Positions 49,299 to 61,759 of a stretch of DNA of 64,000 nt are shown piece after piece (the first letter of the stretch is position 1; every line of letters begins with the position of its first letter). Under the pieces are notes generated by a model. That model was not told the origin of the DNA. It ran no database searches and saw only the letters and a program-made list of their open reading frames with translations. The stretch is from Artemia franciscana. Its lineage: Eukaryota > Arthropoda > Branchiopoda > Anostraca > Artemiidae. The stretch is taken from contig NW_027063596.1 of NCBI RefSeq assembly GCF_032884065.1, positions 620,001 through 684,000 on the forward strand, written 5' to 3'. Both the position numbers and the translations under genes were made by a program.

Positions 49299-50490
49299 TT
49301 CTTCTAATTTTGAATCCATTGACTATCCCAGGATTTTCAAGCAGTTGATTTTCAGCCCTCTTTTGACTAGAATTATTGTTATGCACCAGAAATTGGCTGA
49401 AAATGTCACATCACTGGGAGAGAGACTTTTTGGCTAAGTAAATATCTTTGTTAACCCATTACTCTGCAGGATTATCTGCTCCTATTAGAAATGAATGCGC
49501 TACCGTACGGTAATACTGCCTCTAAAATTAAAGTTCAGTATGCTTATAGTTTTTTGATAATTTTTAATCAATCGACTGGTTCAGACTTTTCACTTAATTG
49601 GTTTTTGGCATGGTTTTTAATTGGTTTTTACTTGTGGCCGAAATCGTTGTTTTATACATCAAAATGGTTGAAAACGAAAGTTTGCTGTGGGAAAGTCCTT
49701 TTGACCAAAATATCTATGTCTATGTTAACCCTTATTTTGTAAAATTTTCTGCTCCTATCAGAAACGAATGTGCTAATGTACGGCATTACTGCCTCTGAGA
49801 CTCGAGGTACAATATACATATATTTTTTAAATAATTCTAAATCAATTGACTCTCTCGGAATTTTCACACAATAACTTTTTTGACTTCTTTGGCTAGAATT
49901 CTTGTTTTGCACCACAAATTGGATGAAAAATGCCACTTTAATGTAGGACAGTCTTTTACGCTAAAATAAATGTCTATGTTCACCCTTATTTTGTAGGACT
50001 ACCCAGCCTTTAGAAACAAATGCGCCACCGTAATGCATTTCTGCCTCTGAAACTCAAGGTTCATTATGCGTATTCACTGTCTCAGCATTTTCATACAATA
50101 GCTTTTTGGCCTTTTTTTTACCAGAATTGTGTTGTTACACCACAAACCCGCTGAAAACGCAGCTTTGCTGGGGTTAGTTTTTTTGGTTAAATTAAATGTC
50201 TATGTTAACCGTTTTATTTTTAAAACTACTTACACCATTAGAAACGAATGCACAACTATGCAGCATTACTGCCTCTGAAAGTCGAGGCTAAATACACTTA
50301 TAGTTTTTTCTGTAATTCTAAATTGGTTTTTGGCATTCTTTTCGCCGGCACATCAAAATGGTTTAAAAACGTCACTTTGCTGTGGGACCAATTTTGACTA
50401 AAATAAATATCCATATTAACCATTTGTTTTGTAGGCTTCTCTGCACGTTCAAAACAAATGCGCCAAAGTACACAATTACTGCTCCTTGGC
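49299..50490. repeat. Degenerate longer relatives of the 89-bp unit
   Basis: Blocks like AGAAACGAATGTGCTAATGT followed by GCATTACTGCCTCTGAGACT and a TTCA.TATGC end recur near 49485, 49757, 50010, 50238 and 50448, at 210-272-base spacing. Each is followed by a TTTTGGC..G.TTTT and ATGTTAACCC-type segment. These resemble part of the 89-bp unit set in a longer ancestral repeat. Open frames here are incidental. Confidence 0.75.
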
Positions 50491-50839
50491 ACCCCTCATC
50501 ATTCCTGACATTTTTAGTCAGGAATAGGCTAGCTACATTCTTAGATATTTTTTAAAATAAAGTCATATCCAATTCTGTTTTCCCGGCTTCTGAACCTGGT
50601 TTACAATGGTGCCACTTTCAATTCTACTGGCTTCATTATACTAGTTCATACTAGTTCACTATAGTTCAAGGTTTTGCAATAACTGGTTAAGGATAAAGTT
50701 TACACTGGTTAAGTGTAACCTTGACCTACATAAGAGGATTATCAAAAGAATTATTTGTGCATGAATTGTAGAAAAAAATTATTGAGTTATTATTATTGAA
50801 CTATTTGAACCAGTAAGCGAGAATCATTTTATTTTACCA
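50491..50839. other. AT-rich spacer before the LINE
   Basis: It contains a small hairpin (CCTGACATTTTTAGTCAGG near 50504) and repeated ACTAGTTCA motifs near 50640-50670. Nothing coding is seen. Confidence 0.5.
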
Positions 50840-50983
50840 GTAAGTGAGCAGAAGAGGGGAGGTTTCTGTCGCAAGGGCCGTAGTACCTGCCGGGAGTGGT
50901 GTCTCCCTTAAACTGCGGGGAATAGACAGAAGAAACCTATACTTCCCTCGGTAATTGGTATATAATTTTGGCGTGTTTCAGGC

Positions 50984-52051
50984 GTGATGCCTGTTACCAG
51001 TAGTGACGATAATCCTGTCCTTGTTTATTCACCGGTACTGATTTTTGTACAGAGAATTGGAGCAGAGGATGACGTGATTAAAAGGCACGGAATGGAGTTT
51101 TTGACTCTAATTCGGTCAAGGTGGCAAAGCCGTTATTGTGGCAGCTTTGTCCGGGTCATGAAGATTGCCCTTTTCGGAAGGAAAATAATGCACTGGTTAG
51201 ACATTTCAGTGACAAAATTACTCTATTGAAATCTCTTGACGAGATTGGCACTGCTGTTCCGACAATCGTCATAAAGCGTCATACGGAAGTACCCTGCCTC
51301 CCTGTTACTGCCTACACCTCTCTATTCTCAAAATTTAATGAGCTCCATCAAGCTTATTTGGGAATGTCTTCAAAACTTGACAATTATGAATTGAGCCTCC
51401 CACAATTACCGAAGCCGGCTTCAGTGCTAGATTCACATGCAACCGATATCGTCTCAAAGGTGCCGGACGCCTTATCTGACCTCTTATGCGAAAAGCTGCT
51501 ATAGACCAAATTACTGGACATGAACTAGTACAAAGCGTAAAGCCATCAATGACAAGTGGTATATCAATATGTATAAGTCTGCTACGGAGAAATTCTGCTC
51601 GTCAATCCACAATATAATCTCCGGTACTACAACAAAGGTGGTTTCCAAGCGGTTTTTCGGTATATCACATAATATTCCTACCGACGTTGACATCAAGGTA
51701 CTCGGAAGCCAACACGGTATCAAAGATGCAAAAAGACTGGGCCTATCTAAGTCTGTGAAACTTGAATTTTTGGATTCCTTTGCTCAATCTACGTTTTTCA
51801 AGCATGGCCTCAGGGTGGGCTATGAAATTTTTCCTGTTTATAAGTTCAAGGACCTACCCAAATCTTGTTTTAAATGCCGATCACTAGAGTATCTACAGAA
51901 TTCCTGTCCCAGAGTTCTCCCGAAATGTGCTCGTTGTCGAGGGCCACACATATCAACAAAAGATGAGCCATGCATTGCCGATCCCAACTGTACAAACTGC
52001 AGCCAAAAACACCCTTCCTATAGCTTTTCCTGCCTTGTTATTAAGAATTGA
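50984..52051 (+). pseudogene. LINE ORF1 (nucleic-acid-binding protein) remnant
   Basis: Two or three overlapping frames. 51121-51504 has no recognised fold. 51569-52051 (160 residues) ends in three Cys-rich knuckles: CFKCRSLEYLQNSC, where the usual His is Tyr, then CARCRGPHISTKDEPC and CTNCSQKHPSYSFSC. This arrangement is typical of ORF1 proteins in Jockey-like LINEs, where it binds the element RNA. The frames are separated by a stop and shift near 51500-51568. Confidence 0.8.
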
Positions 52052-52079
52052 ATAAAGTGCAACTCCACCCTTTACCCAT

Positions 52080-52818
52080 GATAGTATTGGTCTCAGTTAT
52101 TTCGTTCAATATAAATGGCACCAAAGATAAGGATTTTGTTATTGATGAGTTGTACGGTTCCTAAGATTTGGTATGTCTCCAGGAGCATCTTTTCACTGCT
52201 TCAAGTTTGAATTTTTTGCGTCGAAGTCAGCATCTTACTGCGTTTCTGAGTCCAGCAAAAGGTGGTCGCCCTTCTGGTGGACTAGCCTGTGTTTTTAATC
52301 GGGACATTCATCTACCCTCCCCAGTACTCTTCTACTCCGACGATTTTTTTTGACTGTGCGTTTCGGCAGTATTGTGTTTATAAACTCTTATCCACCAAAT
52401 AAAGGATACTCGATCAGATCATTAACTAAATTTGCAAAGGCTTAAAAGGCTTGCAAAAGGTCTGCTGAAAAATCTTGTGAATCAGGTACTGTCAAACTCT
52501 CTACAGTATATAATAATTGGGGACCTAAATACTGATATTAATCGATCTTCTGTGAGAAGTGATTTGCTTTATGAGTGTCTTCCGTCGTACCGTGTTGTGC
52601 CCAAATCCCACAATTTTTCATATTTTCATCATTCTGGAAGCACAAGTGATATTGACCATAATATTTGCTCGCCTGGTATTATCTCTTCTTCTGCTTGTGT
52701 TCATGTTAACGAGCAAAATACTGACCACATGCCAATTCCAGTGACATTTACAATGGATATTGATCTAACGGAAACCAATTGCTCGCGAGAAAAATCGAAG
52801 TGGTTTAAAAAAAAGTAA
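52080..52818 (+). pseudogene. LINE endonuclease domain remnant (APE type)
   Basis: Near 52095 the frame reads VISFNINGTKDKDFVIDEL, the N-terminal strand of APE nucleases, then VCLQEHLFTASSLNFLRRSQ and GGLACVFNRD. After a frame break, 52432-52818 has YIIIGDLNTD (catalytic Asp/Asn block), SGSTSDIDHNICS and NTDHMPIPVTF (final catalytic Asp-His). Order and motifs fit the domain that nicks target DNA. At least one frameshift near 52150 and one near 52350 inactivate it. Confidence 0.82.
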
Positions 52819-52855
52819 TTGGAGCAAAGCCAATATACCGCACTACATCTCTAAC

Positions 52856-53448
52856 TTGACAACCCTTTTTTCTACCATGCGTGTTCCATATCATCTTCTT
52901 CAGCGCCAGGTACCTACGAATGGTAAAGCCTATATTGACTGTTATTATAACCAACTTGTGATGTGTATGAGAAGGGCAGAAGAAGCTGCCGTACCTCGGC
53001 AACGTATTCGTAAAAGAACACAAAAACCTATCAGGTCAATGGACCCTTGTTTAAAGTCGATAAAAATGAAGCGAAACTATGGCTCCAGATATGGATTGAA
53101 TGTGGTCGGCCAAGTTCTGGGTGGGTCGCTGATCTCAAACGTAAAACTAAAACCAAATATAAACGTTATCTGAGGTCGGTACGTTACCGCGGTATGGACT
53201 TCCCAGCGAGTAGGAAGGATTGGCGAAAAGTGATCAATTCCGACAAGTTAAATGATGAAACTATGACAAGTAATTGCCTTCCACCTTCAGCTTGGTATAA
53301 AAATTATTCTTCGATTTCTTCTGTGATTAACTATTCAGTGCATTCTGTATATACTCGCCTTCATACCCCCCTCTTTAGTACAACGCTTTCGCAACGCCAT
53401 ATAGTGCCCATATCTTTTTCTTCCTTAATTGATGCTGTAAAAGTTTAA
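52856..53448 (+). pseudogene. LINE linker between endonuclease and reverse transcriptase
   Basis: Two frames (52856-53173, then 53047-53448) carry basic stretches such as RRAEEAAVPRQRIRKRTQKP and KRKTKTKYKRYLRSVRYRG, the usual charged linker of LINE ORF2. They overlap because of a frameshift. No catalytic motif is expected here. Confidence 0.65.
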
Positions 53449-53639
53449 AATCTGATTCAATAGATAAGGATGGTATTTCTAAGATGCATATGTCGATTGA
53501 ATTCACTCCCTTGTCTCTCACTTTCAGCTTCTTTTTCAAATGTGTCTATGTACTTCATACGTACCTGAGAGTTTTCTATGTGGCACTGTTTCGTCAATTT
53601 TAAAAAGAGGAATGTCACCGACTGATTGTTCCTGCTATT

Positions 53640-54346
53640 ACTGTATCTTGTAATATTAGTAAGGTTTTTGAGTATATCCTTCTACCTTTTTTGACTAAAA
53701 ATATTATTGAGGGTGAGAACCAATTTGGTTTTCGAAATGGGATGGGTTGTCTTCTCTACTGGCTGATAATTCTTCCAAGGGAAATGGTCTTTATATTTGT
53801 GCTTTGGATCTTTCAAAAGTGTTTGATAGTGTGGTTCATAGCCAGCTCCTTTTTTCCTTGTATAATTTTGGGGTCAATCTCTCTGTTATTATGCTTCTTA
53901 GATATTGGTATTCATACTCTTTTCTTCAATTAAGATCTGCACCAGACACTATTATAAGAATACGAACAGGAGTTAGGCAGGGTGGTGTTCTGTCCCCCAC
54001 GCTCTTTAAGATATGTATTTCTAGTGTGCTGGCTAAGATTTCTGGTACATACCTTTCTGGTCTTGCGGATGTTTGTTATCTTGCGTATGCTGACTACCTG
54101 CTTCTGATTAGCCGTTCCAAAAATGGGCTTTCCCAAATGGTCTCTATAGCTTCTGATGCTTTCTCTGATATTGGCCTTTCACTTAATATAGATAAATGTG
54201 AGTTTCTTCCCTATAAGTGTACTACTGCAACTCCCCTTCACTGTAATAACTTCACTCTCCCTCTTGTTGATTGTATTCGTTGGCTTGGTATCTCTATTAT
54301 ACTAACAACCTTTCGAGCTTACGTCAGCGTACTGTTTGTGATATAA
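53640..54346 (+). pseudogene. LINE reverse transcriptase remnant with YADY
   Basis: ENQFGFRNGMGC (53712 on) precedes a frame change into 53747-54346 with ICALDLSKVFDSVVHSQLL (motif A), GVRQGGVLSPTLFKICISSV (motif B), LAYADYLLLISRSKNG (motif C) and GLSLNIDKCEFL (motif D). Motif C at 54086-54097 is YADY instead of YADD, which loses one catalytic Asp. A stop interrupts the frame soon after, so this copy cannot be active. Confidence 0.88.
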
Positions 54347-54745
54347 GGAAAAAGATTCAGATTGGTGGTGCAAAAATTGTTGTAAACAGAGGGAAGTATA
54401 ATAGACGTCCACTGGCCAAACTTTATTGTACTTTTTGTGATCATTCTTGTCCTTTATGCTTCAGGTCTTATCTCCCTTCTTAATAATGGTAATTTAAAAG
54501 GAATTCAGATAAATTATTTCAAATTTTGCAAATTTCTTCTGTATCTTCCACCTTGGGCAAAAAACCGGACTCTTGTTAGAAAATTCAGTTCCTGATATAA
54601 TTTTAAAGTTGGAGATTCTTCACAGAAAACTCTCTTTGTATTTGTTTTTCTCTTTGTGTTTTTTTTATATTTATTCTTATTCCACGATATTTACTTTATG
54701 TATCGTGTGGGTGAAAAATAAAATAAAATAAATAAATAAATAAAA

Positions 54746-55189
54746 TTTCATTCCAAGTTCCACCAATTCTTAGATTGTAGATATGGCTACCTCTTTGGTA
54801 CCCTATGGCTGACAAATAACAACACTCTGGTGCATATTATCATTCCTTGAGATTTTTCAGCCTTTCAACCCAAAAAGTAACTCTATAAACCAAAAATGAC
54901 CATTGTTTTTATTTGAATAGTGAAAACTCTCCATTTCATTGTTAGATTACAATGTTTAATGGTAATTCCCAGTTTGTGGCACTTAATGCCTAACAAGTGG
55001 CACCCTCTGGCATACATTATCATGGCTAAAGCATTTTTAAACATTTTAAAGACAAAATATCAGTTTAGACTAGAAAAAATCATTAAACTTAAAGGAAAAC
55101 CCCCAATGATGTCACTTCTGATGACTCCCGGTAACTGAAGCCAGCGTGAGACAATGTACCAGCCCTGTGACATCCTCCGGCACACATCC
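54746..55189. other. Degenerate ~170-bp tandem units, no gene
   Basis: Three weakly similar blocks (near 54785, 54960 and 55120) share a GGCTGACAA..CAC.CTCTGG-like order and a CATATTATCATTCC-like end. They lie between the LINE tail and the minisatellites. The frame at 54920-55138 has no recognisable domain. Confidence 0.45.
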
Positions 55190-58100
55190 TAAGAAATCAT
55201 AAATTATTTTTAACGAAATAAAAATACTTATTAAAAAACAAAACTACATACTAAAAGATCATACATTCTTCTAACAAAATACAGAATACTTTTTACAAAA
55301 CAAAAAGAAGGGCTATATTCCAATTTTTTTAACAAGTTTATATCAATCTCTGTGAAAAGATCTCTAAAAACGCTCAAAGAAGGACTATTTTCCTATGTTT
55401 TGAAAAAGTTTATACAATTCTCCAAGAAAATATGTCTAAAAACTTTCTAAGGAAAACTATTTTCCTGTGTTTGAACAGGTTTATATCTTTCTCTAAACAG
55501 TTATCCCTAAAATTCTCTAAGAAGGAATATTCTCCTATGCTTTGAACAGGTTTATATAATTCCTTAAGAAAAATCTCAAAAATTCTCTTAGATTTACTAT
55601 TTTCCTATGTTTTGAACAAGTTTTATCATTCTGTAAGAAAAAATCTCTAAAAATTCTCTAAGAAGGACTTTTTTCTTATGTTTTGATCAAGTTAGTATCA
55701 CTCTATAAGAAGGACTATTTTCTATGTTTTGAACAAGTTTATATCATTTTACTCTAAAAATATTCTAAGAAGGACTATTTTTCTATGTTTTGAACAAGTT
55801 TATAAGACCCTTTAAGCAATTATCCTAAAAATTCTTTAAGAAGGACTATTCTCTTCTGGTTTGAACAGGTTTATATAATTGTCAGAGAAAATATCTTTAA
55901 AAATTCTTTAAAAACGACTATTTTCCTATGTTTTCGAACACGTTTTTATCATTCTCTAGGAAGACATCTCGAAACGTTCTCTAAGAAGAACTATTTTCCT
56001 ATGTTTTAAACAAGTTTTTATCATTCTCTAAGAAAATATGTCTAAAAACTCTCTAAGAAAGACTATTTTCCTGTGTTTGAACAACTTTATATCTTTCTCC
56101 AAGCAATTACCACTAAAATTCTTTAAGAAGGAATGTTCTCCTATGTTTTGATTAGGTTTATATCTTTCTCTAAGCAATTATCACTAAAATTCTCTAAGAA
56201 GGAATATTCTCTTGTGTTTTGAACAGATTTATATAATTCTCTAAGAAAAATCTCTAAAAATTCTTTAAGATGGACTATTTTCATATGTTTTGAATAAGTT
56301 TGTATCATTCTCTAAGAAAACATCTCGAAAAATATTCTAAGAAGGAATATTTTCCTATGCTTTGAACATGTTTATATCCTCTAAAAAAATTATTTCTAAA
56401 AATTCTCTAAGAAGGACTATTTTCCAAAGTTTTGAACAAGTTTATGTCATTCTCTAAGATAACGCATCTAAAATATCTTGAAGATGGACTACTTTCCTAT
56501 GTTCTGAACAAGTTTATATCATTCGCTAATAAGACATCTCTAAAAGTTCTCTAAGCAAGACTGTTTTCCTATGTTTTGAACGAACTTATATCATTATTTA
56601 TGAAAACATCTATAAGGGTTTCTCTAAGAAGGACTATATATCTTTGTTTTGAAAAGTTTCTATCATTCTCTATGAAACCATCTCTTAAAAATTCTTTACG
56701 AAGGACAATTTTTCTATGTTTTGAACAAATTTACATCATTTTTTAAGAAAACAACTCTAAAAATTCTCCAAGAAGGAGTATTTCTTTATGTTTTGAACAA
56801 GTTTATATCATTCTCCAAGAATATATCTCTAAAATTTCCCTCAGAAGGACTATTTTCTACGTTTTGAACAAGTTTACATCATTCTCAAAGAAAATATTCT
56901 AAAAAATTCTCTAAGAAGGACTATTTTCCTATGCTTTGAACAAGCTTATATCATTCTCCAAGAAAATATCTCTAAAATATCCCTAAGAAGGACTATTTCC
57001 TAAGTTTTGAACAAGTTTACATTATTCTCAAAGAAAATATTTTAAACAATTTTCTAAGAAGAACTATTTTTCTATGTTTTGAACAAACTTTTATCACTTT
57101 GAAAATATCAATTAAGTTTCTCTGAGAAGGACTATTTTCCTATGTTTTGAACAAGTTTGTGTTATTCTTTATGTGAACATGTCTAAAAATTCCTTAGGAA
57201 GGACTATTTTGCTCTTTTCTGAAGAAGTTGATATCATCTTATATATAAAGACCTCTAAACATTCTCTAGGAAGGACTATTTTCCTATGTTTTGAACAAGT
57301 TTGTATCAATCTCCAAGAAAATATCTTTATAATTTCTCTAAGGGCTATTTCCTTTGTTTTGAACTAGTTTATATCATTCTCTAAGAAAACATCTCTAAAA
57401 ATTCTCGAAGAAGAACTGTTTTCCTATGTTTTGATTAAGTTTATATCATTCTCTAATAAAATATATCAAAAAATTCTCTAAGAGGGACTATTTTCTATGT
57501 TTTGAACAGGTTTGTATCATTCTCTAGGAAAAATCTTTAAAAATTCTCCAAGAACGGCTATTCTCTTATGTTTTGAAAAAGTATTACCTAATTTTCTAAG
57601 AATTTTGAATAGTATTACCTAATTTTCTTCTATGTTTTGAACAAGTTTATATCATTCTCTACGAAAATATCTCTAAAAGGTCTCTAGGAAGGACTACTTC
57701 CTATGTTTTGAATAATTTTATATCATTCTCTTATAAAACATCTTTAAAATTTCTCTAACAACAAAACCAAAATACATCCCAAACAGTCACAAATGGTTCA
57801 TACAAAATAAAAAAATACTTGTTAAAAAACGGAGAAATACTTCTTACAAAGAAAGAATGATTCTTACAAAACAAAAATACACTCTAAGAAATTGAAAATT
57901 CTTCTTACATCATACAAATACTTCTTACGTAACAAGAAATTGTTACAAAACAAAAATACATCCCAAAAGATCACAAATTCTTCATACAAAATAAAAAATA
58001 CTTATTACAAAATGGAAAATTCTTATAAAACAGAAATAAATCCTAAGAAATCGCAAATTATTCTCACAAAATATAAAATACTTCTTAAAAAATGAAATTA

Positions 58101-58860
58101 AATCCTAAGCAATCACAAACTGTTCATACATGATACAAAATATATCCTAAAAATCAGAGAATATTCTTACAAAACGAAAACACTTCTTACAAAGCAAAAA
58201 ATAATTCTTACAAAACAAAATACATCCTAAAAAATCACAAATTCTTTTTATATCATTCAAAATACTTCTTACAGAGTAAAAACTAATTCCTACAACACAT
58301 CCTAACGATCAGAAACTCTTCATACAAAATACAAAGTACTTGTTTAAAAAAAAATACTTCTTACAAAACAAAAGTAATTCATACAAAACAAAACACATCC
58401 TAAGAGACCATATATTCCTTTAAAAAAATTAAAAATACATCTTACAATACAAAAATAGTTTTTACCAAACAAAAATACATCCTAAAGATTCCCTAATTCT
58501 TCTTACAATTTTTTTTTTACAAAACTAAATACATCCTAAACAATTACAAATTTTCCTAAAAATTAAAAATACTTCTTATAAAACAAAAAAAAACTCTCAC
58601 AATACAAAAATACAACCTGAAAAATCACAAATTCTTCTTACATCTTACAAAATACTTCTTACAAAGCAAAACACCAGTGTTACAAAATAAAAATGCATCC
58701 TAACAGTCACAAATGTTCGTACAAAATACAAAATACTTGTTATAAAACATAAAATACTTCTTATAAAACAAAAAATGGTTCCTACAAAAACCAGATCCTA
58801 AAAAATTTATTCTTCATCCAAATTTGTATAAGAGATTGTTCTTACAAAATTTTACATTCC
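55190..58860. repeat. Type-2 minisatellite split by a type-1 array
   Basis: Type 2 has an A-rich unit with AAAATACATCCTAAAAAATC, ACAAATTCTTCTTACA and ATACTTCTTACAAA blocks. It occupies ~55190-55312 and ~57766-58860, flanking the type-1 array. Units are irregular in length and diverged. It is strongly strand-asymmetric (A on + strand) and non-coding. Confidence 0.82.
55313..57765. repeat. Type-1 minisatellite, ~72-80-bp unit, about 30 copies
   Basis: The consensus runs AAGGACTATTTTCCTATGTT, TTGAACAAGTTTATATCATT, CTCTAAGAAAATATCTCTAA, AAATTCTCTAAG. Units vary by substitutions and small indels. The array is about 2.45 kb and has no coding potential; open frames here are short and repeat-derived. 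Confidence 0.92.
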
Positions 58861-61130
58861 TATCACGGCCATCCATTCATTTTCACTTTTGGATGACAAC
58901 ACGTCTTGACTCTCTCAAGTTTCTAGTGTTAGAGACTTATATAGTGGGAATTTATACAAAAAAACGTTCTAGTTAGGGTCAGCTAAGTTCACTTAGAGTG
59001 CCCCGCTACACCAAAGCAGGTTGAAGCCCTTTGCATTTATTGAAAGTAATATGTATTCTAATCATTTTACTTTAGTTTTTCAAAACATCAATGAGAAATT
59101 AAAAAACACAATTAGTATTACGATCAATGCCATTGGAAAGAACTAAAATTAACTGAATGTTTAATTTGTAATGATATTAATTCCTAAGAATCTCACCAAC
59201 TGAAGATTTTATTTCATAGTATTTTTATGATTTTTAAATTTATAAATACTGAAAAATGTGTATAGTGTATTTAGTTATAAGTAAATAGCAAATGGTCTTT
59301 CTAATGTAATAAATACTGAAAAAAACGTGTAAAGTTTATTTTGTTTTAAGTAAATAGCAAATGACCGTATAGACCTTAAAACCTTTATATTTAGGCTCGT
59401 TAATAGTTTGAGTTGATTAATAAATTAAAGTTTTACTCGTATAAAAATCATTTATTCATCTACTTCTGTGCATATAATCTTAATGTTTGATACGAATATA
59501 TATATTTTTTTAATTTCTGTTCTTTTTTAACTTAATTTATTTTTCAGCTGTAATTTCTGATCATTATGAGTTCGAATAACTATAGAACTTTATTTGTGTC
59601 AGTCAACAAGTTGTTTAGGCTCTTTAGCCTACTTTCTTTTGATAAACTTTGAGGAAAAGTATTTTTTCATTAATTTCAGTTAATTTTTGATTGCCACTAA
59701 AGTTTTGATATTTGATAACTTAATGAAGAATTCTCCAATTTTTCAAGTATTACACTTCATAATTTAAGTATCAGATTCTAATTTATTAGCTCAAAATAAT
59801 ACATTTTGATTTATGTTAAAATCGCCTCAGATTCCCCAAAAGCTTCAATTAAAAACTGTTAGCCATTGCTGAGACATTGCAGACAACCCCTCCCGACAAC
59901 CGGGATAAAAAACGACCTATTTTGATTGAATTAAACAAACATCCCCTCAACTTGCTCTAAAGTTTTGTGCTGAAAACCGTTAGCTGTTCCAAATATATTG
60001 TTAGAAACATTATAACGAACTAGGGGTATATAACACGTTTTGAATTATTTTAGCATTTAATGGAATTTTTAGCTTCGCCCATCTTGATATTATGCATTTA
60101 TTTCTTTTTAACAACCAGGATGCACATAGTTGTATTTTGCTATAATTGGACATTCTCCACAACATTCTCTTTAACCTTTAGCCTAATAATCTTAATTATT
60201 CTTAAGATATTGTAAACCTGCCGTTTGGAAAACCAGAATACATTTGGTGTCTATGATCAAGCTCCGCATCCCAATCGATATTTCCAAGTGTTCCAAAATT
60301 TATTTAATTTTTTGCCTCACCTAATGATTTAAATTTCTAATAGTCTTTGTCCGTTTTTTTGTGTGTCTAGTAATAGTTATTAAAATAAGTAAAAGTAAGT
60401 CAAAATGTAAGTGTAAGTAAAAATGTTCCGAAAATATTGTACCTACGCCAATGGACAATTTGAATGCTCATAAAGTTTATAATTTCAGTATTCCCCTCAA
60501 TATTCTCTGAAGCTGGGCATTAAGATTGCTTAATGAAAAGAGTATATATATACCTTGGAGTCTGTGCAGTTGTCCCTGCAGATGTAAGTAAAACTCTATC
60601 CTAGTCACTACTATCCTACTCAGTCTGTTCTTCAAAAGACATGCTACCATAATCGTTACCATTTATTTTTTAGTGATGAAATCAGCAATTAGTATTCTAT
60701 TATGATTACACTCCCAGCCTAAACAAGGCTAAGAGGCTTCCTTTGTCACCATGAGCACTACTCCGTGCCCAAACAACCTATTATACCTGCCTGAGCAAAT
60801 AAAATTCTACATTTCCTAACTTAATGCTTACCAACCCTTTCTAAGTTTTAATTTACATTTTATAAGATCTTTAAAACTGCTATGGTTAAAAAGGAATAGA
60901 ATTCAACAGCGTAGGCTAGGGACTAATAACTCTTTTCACATCCACACAAAGCTCTTAAACAAGCTTATAAATCTGCCTTGAACAAATACACAACATTAAA
61001 ATAGTATATGTTTTAGACTTATCGTATTGTAGCCATTGCAAATTAAGTCCTTAAAAAAACACTAAATGAAAACAAAGAACGGACTTAAAGAAAACAAGAA
61101 TTTCTTTTCAGAATTAGCTCTCTTCCAGAT
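58861..61130. other. AT-rich region, no gene recognised
   Basis: A two-copy tandem repeat of ~70 bases lies at 59240-59365 (AATACTGAAAAA ... AAGTAAATAGCAAATG). Otherwise I see stops in all frames and no element I can name. The minus-strand frame at 60477-60662 has no domain. Confidence 0.55.
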
Positions 61131-61137
61131 TGACTAT

Positions 61138-61140
<3 letters not shown>

Positions 61141-61224
<84 letters not shown>
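61141..61224. repeat. (AT)n microsatellite
   Basis: Perfect AT dinucleotide run of 84 bases. It generates spurious Tyr-Ile frames on both strands. Confidence 0.98.
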
Positions 61225-61226
<2 letters not shown>

Positions 61227-61759
61227 CTGTTATGCTGAAAACGCCCCTTGCACATAGACCCGAAATATTCACTGAATTGAATTTCACGTCTTTGAAAAGT
61301 TTCTCGAGTGTTTCTAAGGTGTGTTTGTTTGATATGGAAAGGCAGTATGGTCTTCATCGCTATTTATCTTGTCCAAACATAAATAATCTATTTGAAGGTC
61401 CCTAGCAACTACTAGGGAGAACACATCTCTTTGTGTCCCCCACCCCAACTTTGCACCAGTTGGATCAGAGTTATTATCTTTCCCTTTTTGTATCCCGCTT
61501 CAAGTTTCTTTCTAAATAACTTACAGCTCTTATCACCCTTTCAGAATTGGAACTTTGTGTTTAGTATGTAGCGGAAAACTGAAGATTCTTCCAATGCAAA
61601 CATTTCTATTTTTGTTAAAAATCACAATGATAAATATCAAATATATTTTCAGAAAAAAATTCAAAATTCTCTTGTGATAAATCCTTCATTAATCAACCTA
61701 TATGATTACCAATTAGAAACAAATTAGATATGGTAAACTGGATGAAGCTAATAAAAGGA

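Larger units (their letters stand above)
50840..54745 (+). mobile_element. Degenerate non-LTR retrotransposon (LINE, APE/RT type)
   Basis: A near full-length but inactive LINE: a GC-richer 5' leader (~50860-50970), an ORF1 region (50984-52051), an AP-type endonuclease (~52080-52800), linker, a reverse transcriptase (~53640-54330), and a 3' end with an AAATAAAATAAATAAATAAA tail (54717-54743). The 5' boundary is approximate. Frames are broken by many stops and frameshifts. ORF1 zinc knuckles plus APE endonuclease plus RT with an A-rich 3' repeat suggest the Jockey/CR1/I group; I cannot place it more exactly. Confidence 0.88.

Noticed and set aside
61066-61405. Tyr-Ile repeat proteins on both strands
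   Set aside because: Pure translation of an (AT)n microsatellite.
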